A DNA stretch of 21,390 nucleotides, from NCBI GenBank assembly GCA_027596035.1, contig JADGJA010000365.1, positions 1 to 21,390 of the forward strand, read 5' to 3'. The position numbers were made by a program, and so were the translations under genes. Below the pieces are notes generated by a model. That model was not told the DNA's origin, ran no database searches, and saw only the letters and a program-made list of their open reading frames with translations. Positions 1 through 11,152 of this stretch are shown one piece after another. The stretch comes from Thoreauomyces humboldtii (lineage: Eukaryota; Chytridiomycota; Chytridiomycetes; Spizellomycetales; Powellomycetaceae). Numbering within the stretch: position 1 is the first letter of the stretch; every line of letters starts with the position of its first letter.

Positions 1-48
1 CCCCCCGCCGCTCGCGCCCGTCCCCGAGTGTCGAAAGCAAAAGAAAAA

Positions 49-3000
49 TTACACCATGCTGCGCAGTCCGGTTCCAGCGGATCCGACGGTCGAGATCTCG
101 CAGATGGCGCAGAGCTTGCCGGCGTACTCTGGCTTGTGGGAGGCGCGACAGTAAGGACACTTTGCCGCGGGACTGCCGCGGTAGATGGGAGTGAAGGTGG
201 ATCCGCAGAGACTGAAGGGGTTATAACGGTCGTAGTCGACCGTGACCGCGTCCGTGGCGTTCTGCTGTGCGCGTTCCTGAAGCGTCCGTGCCTGCAACGA
301 AAGTGAAGAGAAAAAAAAAGAACAAGCGACCGTGTGAGATATTTCAAGAATGGCATTCGAACATTTTGAGGAAACTCTGGTTGACTGCTTACCCGCTGAG
401 CGACGGTCTGGGAAGGGTTCATCTCGAGCAGGCGTTGAGCGAAGTGCGATGCCATGATGAAGTTGCCGGCTTTGAAGCAGCAACCCATGGCGGCCTGCAG
501 GGAGAGCTGCAGGTGGGCGGGTTGGAGTTGGCAGTGAGTGAAGTAGGCGGCAAGCTCGACGTTCCGATTTGGCTCGGCTGCGGGGTCCAGGCCGCGCCTG
601 TTGAGCTCCATCTGCAGACCGATGATGTATTCACGGCAAGAGTCGACGAGCTGCTGGATCTGCGAGAGGCGAAAAGGGGAAGACAGGTAATCAGGTCGTG
701 TTGTTCTCAAATAGATGGCCCAGCCCTCATCGTTCCACTTCACCTCAGCGACCTCGTCTTCTCGTGCAACCACGGTCATCACAATATATTGAAGCATGAT
801 CTTGAAGAGCGCAAGAGCATCAGAGAACCTGGGAAGGAAAAAACCTGCGTGAGCCCTCTTCTCGAACTCGCGCTTCAAAAGTCTACACACTCACCGGCCA
901 CTCGTCGTTGCGGCGTACGCTTCCTGGAGTTTGGTCAAAAGTCCAGAGAGCTTGAATGGAGAATAGGGCAGAGGCCTGTCTACGTTACGTTGCAGCGGCA
1001 AGGATAGTGGCGCAAGGGAGGCGGTGGTAGGCATGTACACGCGAGACGCTTGCCAAGCCCTGAGGAAGAGTGGCTGCAAGGGCGCAAAGTTTGCGGCACC
1101 GATCTGACGACTGAGCAGCTGCATGGCAGAGTCGAAGGCCCCGGCCGCGGCGTGGTCGGCTGCAAGACCGGAGTTACGGACCCAAACGTCCGAGAACGGA
1201 GTGCCGGCCGCGGGAGGTTGGTACCCTCCAGTCGAGGAACCGTTAGCTTCTGTAGGCGATCCGGCAGAAACACCCGGTGCCGCGTTGGGAAGGTCCAGAT
1301 CATCCTCCAAACCCCATCCTTCTCCTTCCCCAACGTCGAGATCGGCCAGACCAGCGGTGATGCCGCCGGCGGCGTCGGCCGGTGTGTACGCAGGTTCGGC
1401 TTCCGCATCTGCCCAACCTCCTCCGACTTCCTGCATGACCTGAGGTTCCGTAGGTGCTCCAGTAATCTGGGCTCCGCCCACGAGGCCTTCCTCGAAAAAT
1501 CCGCGGGACACCGAAAGCTGTGGCCAGTTCCCTTGTCGCAGCAGTGGAGTAGGCACTTTAAGCAGCTGCCCCTCTCCAGGCAAAGTCGGTGGACTATCCA
1601 AGCCGGCTTGCTCCAGAATTTTCGCCGCCTCGTCCTCAAGCCCGTGAGTTTTCGCTGCCAGATACGCAAGGGGCACTAAACCAACAACCTTTAGCGAAAG
1701 CACCAAGAGTACGTGGAGCAGGGATCAACGCTTACATTGACCCACGTCCTTGAGCAGATGTACTTGCTCCTCGACGTCACCAAGATAGAGCGCGTTGTGA
1801 TACTGAGACATGGTGTCGTTTCGGCGCTCGGCGATCTTGAGCATCCTCCTCAGCTTCTCGGTATTACCCGTGATGAGGTAGAGGAAGGAAAGCCGCTCAA
1901 AGTTCCGTACTCGCTGGTAGGCCATCTCCAGCACTTGATGGTTGCCCTGCTTGAGTGCTTCCAATGCGAGTTTCTCCCATGATTCCTCCCGGTCCAGGGC
2001 CTGCGCAGTCTCGACCGCGACCGGGAGGTTTCCGCATTCTATCGCAAGCTCAAACCTCGTCTTCGCATCTTTGACAAAGTGGAGTGCAACCTCTGGGTAT
2101 CCCTTCTTCTGCACGTACGCGATGATCGACTGACCGACCAGATTGTTTGTTCGGATAAGGTGAAGAACTTCGTTGTAGTTCTTCCGGACGAGTGCGAGCT
2201 TGAAACGGTACTCGGTAGGATCGATGGCAATCGCACGGACTTTGCCATCTCGGTCAAGGCAGAGCACGTTCTTCCCCTTCACCTTCGTCAAGTAAACGGG
2301 CTGCTCCACAGTTCGAATGATCCCGTTGTCTCTGCAAGGACGTACAAATAAGTATTGAGTGGGCAGCCCAAACGGTTTTAGATGCGTACCCTTGTGGTAA
2401 CGCGTATTTAATGTGGTTGAGCGTGGAATAGAGGAATACGCCGATCTCGTCCCATGCACCGCTCTTGATCTTAATCGTTTCGTGGATCATGCACAGTTGC
2501 TCCAGCTCCTTGTTTGCGATAACGATGGCTACGGCACCCGTAAATCAGCATGTGGGACGGGGGAAATGCAACTGGAGCGCATACGTACTGTGTTTGCTCA
2601 AAAATGCCACCATGGACATGTCAGGAGACCATACAACGTAGCGCACTCCGTTGACGGTAAGTTCAGCAACCGAAGTGCGAAGCTCCGTGTCGTAAAGGAC
2701 AACAGAAGTAGTGGTAGTCAGCAGCATATTCTTGCCGCCTGCGTAAAAGATGTCGAGCACGGTCACACTTGGGCGGAACTGCTTGACTGCCTCATTCTTC
2801 AAGTCCTTTATCGTGATTTGCTGAGGGGATCTCGAATTGTTAATCGCCTTGGAGGGAAATGGTAAAGCCATTCGCAACACACCTGGGTAGCCTTATCCAA
2901 AACGGCGAAGCGGTTGCGTGCAACAAAGACGGCGGCCTGACCCGCTCCCCGCTTTGACTCCACAGATTCTCCGGTTCCCTGTCCGCGGGGAAGGCTGTAC

Positions 3001-4589
3001 AGCTCGTAGATACCTCCGTCGTGCGCCGATGTGATCAGCACACAGTGCTCAGCGGGATTGTACGACAGAGAGCGCGGTGGCGTAGACTGCCCAGTAACGC
3101 CGCGACGGATGGTGATCACGGGAACATCGTTGGCACTCGTAAAATCGTAGGATCGTAGGAACTTGTCCTTCACATAGAAGAGCATGTTCTGATGGATGGC
3201 GTGGGCGGGACGCTCGCGTTCAAGCTTGAAAACAATAAGACCGGTGTCGTGACCTACACAAGGTTATGAGCATCAAACTATCGCGTACGCTTCGGTAAAG
3301 GCAGCTCGTACCAGCAGCAAACAAGTTGAGCTCGGGATGCGCGGTCAGAATCCAAAATCGGTCGTGCTCCCTGCGGAAAGTTTGCAGTGCGGTACGCTTG
3401 TTCATGTCCCAAATACGGATTGTTTTATCTTCAGAGTCACTGAGAATTAAATCTTGCCGCGGATGGAAGAGAACGGACGAGACATTGTTGTAATGTCCTC
3501 GGCAGGTGTCGACTTCCCAAGCTCTCGTCTCTGCAAGATACCAATCAGTTCATGCTAGGTGGACAACCCCATCCAATAAAAAGATACCATTCATGCGCCA
3601 CAGCTTGACTGTGCGATCGTCTGAGCTCGAAACAATCAGAGGCAAGTTTGGGTGGAATGTCGCCCAGTTAACGGCTCGGTCATGACCCTCCAGAACGTAT
3701 TTCACAACGGCGTCCGTGTTTCCGAAGATATCCGCCTGGCCACCGGGGCCCATGCGCGCTTCGTAGTCCACCGGTGCAGAGCCAGGTGCGGAGGCATGCT
3801 TTTTTCGCAACCCTTCACAGAAGTACGAAGCGTCAGAGACCAGTCGATTTTGCCGGATGCCGCCCTCGCAAGCATAATGTTACCCGAGATGTCCCAGACG
3901 CGAATGGTCTGATCCAGAGAAGCAGAAACAACCAGATCGTCCTTTGGGTGGAACTGGGCAGACATCACATAGTGGTTGTGTCCAGTGAGAATGGAGATGC
4001 AAGTGCGAGACTGCCAGTTCCAGATGCGAATAGTCTGGTCATCGGAAGCACTGAGAATCCACGGACTCTCGTGGTGGAAAGCAAGCGTGCGGATGTAATC
4101 GATGTGGCCGTTGAGCGTAAAGAGGCATCTTCGCGTCTTCCAGTTCCAGACTTTGATCTTGTAATCATCCCCACCGGAGACGAACAGCGGTTGCGTCGGA
4201 TGAAATGCAATGCCGCGCACAGGACCTGAGGCACGAGGTAGTCGGGTCAGGACAGCTCGCTCGAAGCGAGACTGCGGGCGCTGGGCGCGGCGCGTGACTT
4301 CCGTGCCAGATGCCCTGCCAGCTCTCACCTTCGTGCTCGTCGAACCGATCAATCAGGGTGCCCATCTTGTAGTCCCATAATTGGACCGATCCGTTGTGAA
4401 GTGAGGCGAGGATCCACGGCCGCTTGGGGTGAAATGCCAACCCCTTGACGCGATTGGACTTTTTAAGGCAACCGTGGAGGAGAGACGAGAAACAAAGCGA
4501 ACAGGTGAGCTTACCGTTGGACGTGCGGGGATAGTGGAGAAGGGCTGCGGGAGTTCAGTGTTCACCTTTGTCTCGAACTTTGAAAGCAT
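49..4589 (-). CDS. COP1: Coatomer subunit alpha (alpha-COP), 13 exons, 1217 aa
   Basis: Scaffold subunit of the COPI coat, which buds vesicles for Golgi-to-ER and intra-Golgi transport and reads dilysine tails of cargo. Exons in transcript order: 4589-4566, 4458-4329, 4225-3884, 3812-3588, 3530-3312, 3253-2883, 2820-2589, 2528-2390, 2331-1736, 1675-895, 828-744, 659-393, 291-49; every junction is GT-AG and phase-consistent. The sum is 1217 aa, close to the roughly 1200-1225 aa of yeast and human alpha-COP. The 8-codon first exon reads MLSKFETK, nearly the human start. Residues 1-314 are the first WD40 propeller ([61 protein letters not shown]). A second propeller follows to about 600, then an alpha-solenoid ([20 protein letters not shown]), an acidic Gly-rich linker around 830-930, and the Cys-containing C-terminal domain that in the family binds epsilon-COP. 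The symbol follows fungal usage (RET1 in yeast). The identity is secure; single exon edges are less so. Confidence 0.96.
660..743 (-). other. In-frame, stop-free 84-nt intron of the alpha-COP gene
   Basis: The reading frame stays open through this segment, so an ORF caller would keep it as coding. It begins GTGAAG and ends CTCGCAG on the coding strand and is exactly 28 codons. Removing it joins DEVAE to [12 protein letters not shown], which matches the human alpha-COP segment around EIAEAQQLITICREYI without a gap. Keeping it adds 28 residues that have no counterpart in the family. I therefore treat it as an intron, with retention as a possible isoform. Confidence 0.75.
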
Positions 4590-4995
4590 CTTGGCACGGA
4601 GGGGCCGGTTGGAGCGTCAGAAAAGAGTAAACGAAGGAAGCACCCAGGCGTGTAGTACGATGCGCTCCAGAATCCCCCCGATCTGTAGTATGTGATACGC
4701 TGTGTTGATGCCGAGGGCGGTGAGGAGCGGAAAGGGAGACTGCTTGCGGCGGGAAGGTAATGGGAATGGGAAGGGGGATCGTAGGTACGGCAACCGGCCC
4801 GTTTGTGGCGACGGCATCAATGGCCAGAGCCGCCGGCTCTCTCGAGTCTCGACTTCGGACTCGGCAGAGCCAGCAACCCAAGAACAACTGAACTATTGTA
4901 CCTCCTACCTACAGAGCTACAGTACCTCCAGCATTCCAAACCCCAACTCAGTGTGTCGTTGCCTAGCAGGATTCCCAGAAACAAGGACCAGAGCG
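4590..4995. promoter_or_regulatory. Divergent intergenic region between alpha-COP and the EVE gene
   Basis: These 406 bases lie between two start codons that face away from each other, so both promoters must be here. ORFs run through it on both strands, but none resembles a protein; the long + ORF beginning at 4702 is simply open upstream of the real start at 4996. A pyrimidine/TACC-rich stretch (about 4898-4935, repeated TACCTCC/TACCTACAG units) precedes the EVE start. I see no clear TATA box. Confidence 0.6.
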
Positions 4996-5989
4996 ATGAC
5001 GGGCAGACCCAAGCGAAAGGCAGCGGAGCACGCTCTTCAGCAGCTCACGACGAAAAGGACCGCAAGATCAACCCATCCTACAAAGCCTGTAGCAACAATT
5101 GAGGATGAAGACAAGGGCAAGGTTGCAGAGGCTGAACCAGCAATCTCAAAGAAACGGAACATCACAAAGGGGTCAGGCAGCGCGGACGGGGCTGAAGACG
5201 ATAAAGCGAGCCCAAAGCCGAAGCCAAAGCCACAAGGGAAGGCAAACAAGCCCGTCACCGACGTGGTTGACCAAAGTGACGAGAAGGAAGAGACAGGGAC
5301 CACAGGTCCGCGATGCTGGCTGATGAAGGCCGAACCCGAGACGAGGATGGAGAAGGGCGTCGACGTCAAGGTCTGATATCGACCCTTTTGCAACACGAAA
5401 CCCACGACGACATGGATGAGGTTTCGCAGCGAATCGCTCTCTCACATCCCACATCCCCAATGTCATGCTTAGTTCTCCATCGACGATCTCGAGGAAAAGA
5501 CAACGTCGTGCTGGGACGGAGTGCGGAGCTACGAGGCGAGGAATCACATGCGAGCCATGAAGGTCGGAGACCCCGTCTTCTTCTACCACTCCAACTGCAA
5601 ATTACCGGGCATCGCGGGTCTGGCGGAAGTGCACAAGGAAGCGTACCCAGACTACAGCGCGTGGGATCCCAAACATCCTTACTTTGACCCAAAGACGGAC
5701 AAGGATAACCCGAAATGGGAGATGGTACGTTGGAAAGTGGCGATGGAACATGTCGCAAGGTAGAAATGCAACTCTCCCCCGTGCCCACCCACGTCTTGCC
5801 TTGCTGTGATAGGTGGACGTGAAGTTTGTACGCAAGCTGCGGAGGTTCATCTCGTTGAAGGAGCTGCAAAGTCACAAGGATGGCGCGCTGAAAAATATGT
5901 TTTTGATTAAGCGAGGCCGACTCTCGGTGCAACCGGTTGGGCAACCAGAGTGGGAGTTTATCTTGTCGTTGGAAGACTTGAATGAATGA
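4996..5989 (+). CDS. EVE-domain protein, THYN1 (thymocyte nuclear protein 1) family, 267 aa
   Basis: Exons 4996-5370, 5473-5724 and 5813-5989 (introns 102 and 88 nt, both phase 0). Residues about 107-262 match the THYN1 EVE fold end to end: CWLMKAEPETRMEKGVDVK (107-125), then FSIDDL, SCWDGVRSYEARNHMRAMK, VFFYHSNCKLPGIAGL, KEAYPD, and a C-terminus with KNMFLIKRGRLSVQPV and FILSLEDL. EVE folds are relatives of PUA/YTH modules and are thought to read modified bases in nucleic acids; the ligand here cannot be told. Residues 1-100 are a Lys/Arg/Pro-rich disordered tail that looks like a nuclear targeting or DNA-contact region. ATG 4996 is preferred because the tail is already longer than needed and upstream codons look non-coding. 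It is transcribed divergently from alpha-COP and converges on the dehydratase. Confidence 0.93.
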
Positions 5990-6443
5990 TATGCTCAAAT
6001 GCTCAAAAGATAATGGCGTTAATCGACGCCCACGTTCTTACTGCCAAGCGCTCTCATGCAAATCTCGTGGAAAAAGTGTCGATCAAATCTGAGAAAAGGT
6101 CTCACGGCACGTCGGCGGCGAAATTGTGAGCAGTCGTGGGCCGCTCAATCCCTCGCCGAAGAGGCCGGCAGGATTGCACTGTGAGCAGACAGGTTACAAA
6201 GGGGTTTGGCAGTAGGATTTCGGGCGTCGATTGGGCGACCCCCTTATGGTATTGATGACATCCTGGATCGAGGAGCAGCCCGCACCGGGGGGGACGGTCA
6301 CTGTCGGGCAGAACTGTGTAGATTTGGGGTTTTATCGCATAGATTTTAAATAGAGGAGTTCACGCAAAAATAAAGAAAGGAAGGGAAGTCCAAAAGGCAA
6401 AGTCCAAGGGAGGGGTGGTGAATATGGGTCCAAGGAATTGCGT
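5990..6443. other. Convergent 3' intergenic region, no gene seen
   Basis: These 454 bases separate the stop of the EVE gene from the stop of the dehydratase gene. They hold both 3' untranslated regions and terminators. I see no ORF with protein-like content, no tRNA and no repeat. An A/T-rich stretch around 6330-6380 is a plausible place for poly(A) signals of the EVE transcript. Confidence 0.5.
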
Positions 6444-8071
6444 TTACTTGTTGATGACAACCTCGTGCTGAGCTCCGCTCTTGTAGGGGTGGGCGACCAG
6501 CGCTCCGCTAATGTTGGGCCACCACTTGCGCGAGTACTTGACGTACCAGTCCATGGTCTTCTTAAGTCCCACCTCGAACGACACCTTTGGCGCCCATCCG
6601 AGCTTCTCGAGCTTCTTGCTGTCGATGGCGTAACGCGTGTCGTTGAAGGGACGGTCCTCGACGAACTCGATGAGCTCCTTCTCGCGGGCTCCGAGACCCA
6701 TCTCCTTGATGAGCAACTTGGTCAGCTCGAGGTTGGAGATCTCGAAGGAAGTGCCGATGTTGTACGTCTCGCCTACAAAACGGTCGCCGAATGGTTAGCT
6801 TTGAAGACTGACAGGTATGCTATATAGACACTCACCAATGGTTCCTTTGTGCAAAATGACCTCGATCGCGTCCGCAACGTCCGTGCCGTAGATGAAACGG
6901 CGCGTGTTGCTTCCGTCACCGTGGATAAAAACCTTGCTGTCCTCAGAGAGAAGGGTAACAAACTTGGGAATAATTTTCTCGGGGTACTGTGACGTGGGAA
7001 GATGTGTTCGTTAGCTATAACAGAAATGAGAAGCATATACCGATAGCGGGACGCACCTGGTATGGGCCGTACACGTTGTTGGAACGTGTGATAATGGTAG
7101 GCAAACCGAAGGACTTTTGGTAGGCGCCTACAAGCATCTCGGCGGCGGCCTTGGTTGCGGAGTAGGGGTTGGTGGGCGCAAGGAGTGCTTCCTCAGTAAG
7201 CTCATCCTGGTGAAGGCAAGAATGAGTTGAGATCCAGCTCGGAACCTATCCGAAGAGGACAGCATGACAGCATGACTTACGCCTCCATGTGCAACTTCTC
7301 CGTAGACCTCGTCTGTGGAAATGTGGATGAACTTCTTGATGTTGTTTGCACGAGCAGCCTCGAGGAGAACGTGCGTTCCCATGACGTTGTTCAATGTGAA
7401 CTCGGCTGAGTTTCCGAACGAGTTGTCTGATAAAAGGCTCGCGGTTAACATTTCGGCGCCTTAGGAGCGAGTATGAACTCGCTGCTCACCAACGTGGGTC
7501 TGCGCAGCAAAGTGCAGAATAGTGTCAATCTTCTTCTCGTACAGCACAAAGTTAACCATATCCTTGACACAGATGTCACCCTAAACGAGGAGTAGACAGT
7601 CAGCGATCAGCTCCGGGCACAATGTCAAAATCTCCGTGTCATGGCGGACCTTGATGAAAAGGTAGTTGGGCTTGTTGAGGACAGACTTGACGTTGTTGGT
7701 AGACGCACAGTAGTCGAGCTTGTCAAAGTTGAAGATGTTGTACTAATCGCGCAGGTACGGTAAGAGGTTAGCGGCCGTGGGAATGTCCTACTCAACGCGA
7801 GCGACCCTGACTTACCTCTGGGTAAAGGTTCACGAGCTTTCGGACAACGAACGACGCGCTGAAAAGGGAACCCCGCACAGGAATGAGCTCAAGTGCCGCG
7901 TAAAGCAAGCTCCTTCGCACGGAATTGCCCTCACATGAATCCAGCTCCTCCCGTGATCAGAATGTTCTTGACGCCAGGTCCGGCCTCAAAGAGCCTCTTG
8001 CCGACATCGCCAGCGATGGCATCGTCGTATTCTCCGTGAGTAGCGTTCTCGTCGGTGGTGTGGCTGGCCAT
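6444..8071 (-). CDS. Nucleotide-sugar 4,6-dehydratase (UDP-/dTDP-glucose type), 8 exons, 379 aa
   Basis: Extended short-chain dehydrogenase that converts an NDP-glucose to the NDP-4-keto-6-deoxy sugar, the first step to rhamnose-type sugars; probably cytosolic. Exons in transcript order: 8071-7935, 7858-7816, 7742-7650, 7580-7490, 7426-7281, 7206-7057, 6986-6836, 6772-6444, phases consistent. The NAD-binding glycine motif GGAGFIAS is at about 41-48, HFAAQTHVDNS follows, the dehydratase signature STDEVYGE lies at 158-165 and the catalytic YxxxK is Y185/K189 (NPYSATK). Near the C-terminus VEDRPFNDTRYAIDSKKLEKLGW-type sequence resembles plant RHM and fungal UDP-glucose dehydratases, so UDP-glucose is the likelier substrate; this is inference. 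No partner epimerase/reductase is present in the window. The donor of the third intron is the weak GTCCGC. Confidence 0.93.
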
Positions 8072-8746
8072 AGCTAGTGAGGGGATTGCTGTATGTGAAG
8101 GTCGGGAACGAGGTGCGGGGTGCGGGGTGCGGGGATGGGCAGCCCTTTTTGAGGAAGTTGCCTCGCCTTGCCGCAGCACTTGCAACCCAGGCCGCTGCTT
8201 GGTTAAAATTTGTTGGCGCAACCCAAAAAAGAGACGCGCCATGATAAGGGAAGCGGCGGCAACACCCTTTATTCTTCGCACAACGTGGGAAAGAGACGGG
8301 CGTAGGCTGCGGCCGCTAACAACAAGCCCTCCTCGACGAGCAAGCGCACTGTACGAGTCCTTGCGGCCGTTGCTGGCAACGACCCTTCTATTCTCGCAAT
8401 GTCATTGCCGACCGACCATGCAGCAGTTGCCAGTCAAGTCTGCGTTTCATTTTACGGTCGATGAATGGCCGAGGGCTTGTCAAGACCGTTCTCAAGGAAA
8501 AAGGAAACCTCTGAAGCCATGGAGCAGAGAATGGCATGGATTATGGAAAGATGAAAGCGGACCAATCACCCCTCTGATCATACGAATGGGACCGTCCAGG
8601 GAGCAAAGTGTAAAAAAATGTCCGAACTGTCCGAAAGCCGGCAGGCGCGATGGACTGCTCCCTCGCGTCTTTTTTACTTACTGCAAGATCGCCATCTTGG
8701 ACGGTGACATTGCTAGATTATACAAAGACCAAAGATCGTTTAAAGG
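8072..8746. promoter_or_regulatory. Divergent intergenic region between dehydratase and BTB gene
   Basis: This 675-base region carries the promoters of the dehydratase (leftward) and the BTB gene (rightward). A long + ORF (8055-8939) passes through it but overlaps the dehydratase first exon in antisense and leaves the BTB frame, so it is not used. Visible elements are a CCAAT box at 8562-8566, pointing toward the BTB gene about 180 bases from its ATG, and a G-rich tandem repeat close to the dehydratase start (8112-8139). Confidence 0.55.
8112..8139 (+). repeat. Three tandem GGTGCGG units ending in GGATGGG, G-quadruplex motif
   Basis: Three perfect 7-base units run head to tail and are followed by a degenerate fourth. 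Together they give runs of 4, 4, 4 and 3 guanines separated by 2-3 bases (8117-8120, 8124-8127, 8131-8134, 8137-8139), which fits the standard G-quadruplex pattern. The site lies 41-68 bases upstream of the dehydratase ATG, on the template strand for that gene. A regulatory role is inference. Confidence 0.7.
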
Positions 8747-11152
8747 ATGCTCAGCGCACATGGTAATGCCCAGGGTCCGCTTCCAATCCCTGCGCAACTT
8801 CCTTCACCCACCCGGGCTTCACCTACCAGGCTCTCCTCCATTCGTTCTCGCAGCAAACGCAACGCTGTTGCCCTCAAAGACGCCGAGGACCACCGCACTG
8901 CTCACTTCCGTAATGTTTGTAAGTAGCAACCGTTCTTGATATCTCCTACTGGACGAAGTCTCTTATGCTTGTCTTCTCTGCAGACACAACGGGGCGCTTC
9001 AGTGACATTATTGTGATCTCACACGACCACGTGTATCGCCTTCATCGTGTGATCTTGATGCAGAGCTCCTTCTTCCGAAGGCTGCTGCTCGACGAAACGG
9101 GGGAGGAAGTGATAGTTGTAGAGGGATCGCTCGGAATTGAGGTGGGCGGAGACTGGAGGGTCGTGAGGGACGGCATGGATGTGAGTTTGAATCGCGCCAG
9201 GATTGGGGAATTTGATGGCATTGAAACTGAGGACTGGACGCTTCTCTGCGCATCAGATTTCACTCGAAGATCTTTACATGCCGCCATCGCACCGCGCACA
9301 TCGCATAACCCCCGCCAACGTGCTATCCGTGCTGCCCGCGGCTTGCTTTTTGGAGTTGCGGTCCCTTGCGAAACATTGTGTCGATACGCTCATCGATGCT
9401 CTCTCGACGGACTCCATCATTGACTACGCAGTTAGGCTGGAATCTCTGCGACCTCCGACTCGTTCCATGGTCTCACCATACGGCAATAAGCACGAGTACT
9501 CTCAGCTCTTCGGCCAGTGCTACACTCAGCTGTCGGATGCCATTCTCAACTTTCTGTGCGGAGTCATCAACGCGGGACTGTGCGCAGACAAAGAAGACGA
9601 AGGCGCGGAGAACAGTAGAACCGATGGCGAGCCTCGACCGGACTGTGACAATGCCATGTGGGCCGAAAACTTGCTGGCCAAGCTCCCACTGTGCTGGGTG
9701 AGGAGGGTGCTAGAAAGCGACCTCCTGTGCGTCGCGAACGAGTTTGAGCGGTATGAGCTCGTTAAGCGGGTCGTAAAGATGCGAAGAGTGGTCCCACGAT
9801 CCGAAGAAGCTGTACTGCTCAAGGAGGAGGACGTGGTGGATGAAGAGGATGGCCTCGATGATGTCGACGTCTCCATGTGGAGCGAGCCCGATACGTCGTC
9901 GAGCGTAAGCAGTAGCCGTCGGGCTAGCAGGACTTCTGACGTGGTTACCCGAAACGCCATCGCCGCTGAAGGAGTATTCCGCTTGCGCAGCTACGTTGGG
10001 AGCCTTCTCGGACGGGTCGTTTCCAGCGGGGGTGGTAGCGGAGTTCCACTTCAAACAGCTGGCACGGATAGCCGAAAACGGAAACGCGGCCTGAGTGAGG
10101 AGAACGAGACTCCTTCGGGATCCGAGGACGACTTCGTGGAAGCGGTGGAGGAGATCACATCCCCGAGATCTCCGCTTGCGCGTCGGAACCCCATCCTCCA
10201 TACACCCTCCCGAAGTGGTACCCCCACCCGCAAGGCTTACCGTATCGCTCAAAGCGGTCCAGGAGCAAGCTCGTCCATCGTGCACACTCACTTTGGACCT
10301 GGAAAGCTACCCCCGAGTGCTAACGCCTCCCCTGAGGACACGGTCATGGCGGGCATCTTTCAGACAGCCGTCGTGTATACCTACATGACCTTCCCCCAGC
10401 TCGAGGTGGTCAAGAAGGATGGCATCGTTCCAGACGCTGTGGTTCTCGAGAGTTTCTGGATGCAAGCCGAACTCATGAACGGCGGGGCAGGTCTTCCTGC
10501 CGGCGGAAGAGGTTTCGGCAAATTCCGGTTTGCCGTCCGGTTCAGAGATGTCGCGGAGTACTTCCAGACATGCGCTTCCGGCGGCAAAACCCAAATACGC
10601 GAGGTCGTGGACGTGGAAACCGCTGGAGGCCCGTCGGGAAGCGGGTCGACCGCCGCCAAGAAGAAAAAGATCATGATATCGGAGAGCATCGTATGCGCGG
10701 GACTTCAATACCGAGTTTTGCTCAGTCTAGCAGAGGAGGAGGAAGGCGATGAACTGGCATCCCCTTCGCCGTCCACGGACGGCCGCGGGAGTCGACCTCC
10801 CCGATCTCGTCCGCTCCTCCGTGCCCTGCTCCAGCGAAACAGACTCGGGGAACCCAAACGGAGTCGTGGAAACGTCGGCGCCGCCGCCGCTGCCGCTGCC
10901 GTGGTGAATCCTTCCATCTCCTATCGCATATGCGTGTTCAACCCGGATGACTTTGCGTCGGAAGCCCGGAACGAGGACTGGAAACGGTTCGTGGAGCCCG
11001 TCACCAAGTGTGACTTTGATGGCAACGGGTTCGTGAGAGGATTCCGAGAGCCGACAGCCACTGGTCGGGATCGCCAAAGAAGAGCGCAGGGCTTAGGGGA
11101 CGGTGCCGACGAAGGCAGCGTTTGGGCCATTGTCATGATCGACTTCAAGTGA
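8747..11152 (+). CDS. BTB/POZ-domain protein of unknown function, 754 aa
   Basis: Exons 8747-8918, 8984-9180 and 9257-11152 (introns 65 and 76 nt). ATG 8747 is the first after an in-frame stop at 8741-8743. The first splice gives FRNVY-TTGRFSDIIV, a typical BTB entry, followed by YRLHRVILMQSSFFRRLLLD (about 75-95). After a variable loop, ISLEDLYMPP and ITPANVLSVLPAACFLEL complete the BTB fold by about 165, and a BACK-like helical stretch follows. BTB domains dimerise and often recruit Cullin-3, or act in transcription. Further on are an acidic run near 312-335, a basic RKRKRG near 396 that could target the nucleus, KKKK near 592 and a 7-Ala run near 665. The segment around 465-580 (VYTYMTFPQLEVV, VLESFWMQAELMNG, KFRFAVRFRDV) looks folded but I do not recognise it. 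The gene may belong with germ-cell-less-like BTB proteins; that is only a guess. Confidence 0.88.

Noticed and set aside
8055..8939. 294-codon + ORF across the dehydratase/BTB intergenic region
   Set aside because: It overlaps the dehydratase first exon in antisense and is out of frame with the BTB exon 8747-8918, which joins in phase to a clear BTB domain. Its translation has no family resemblance.
9710..10291. 193-codon minus ORF inside the BTB gene
   Set aside because: It is an antisense shadow of the long BTB exon; there is no independent evidence.
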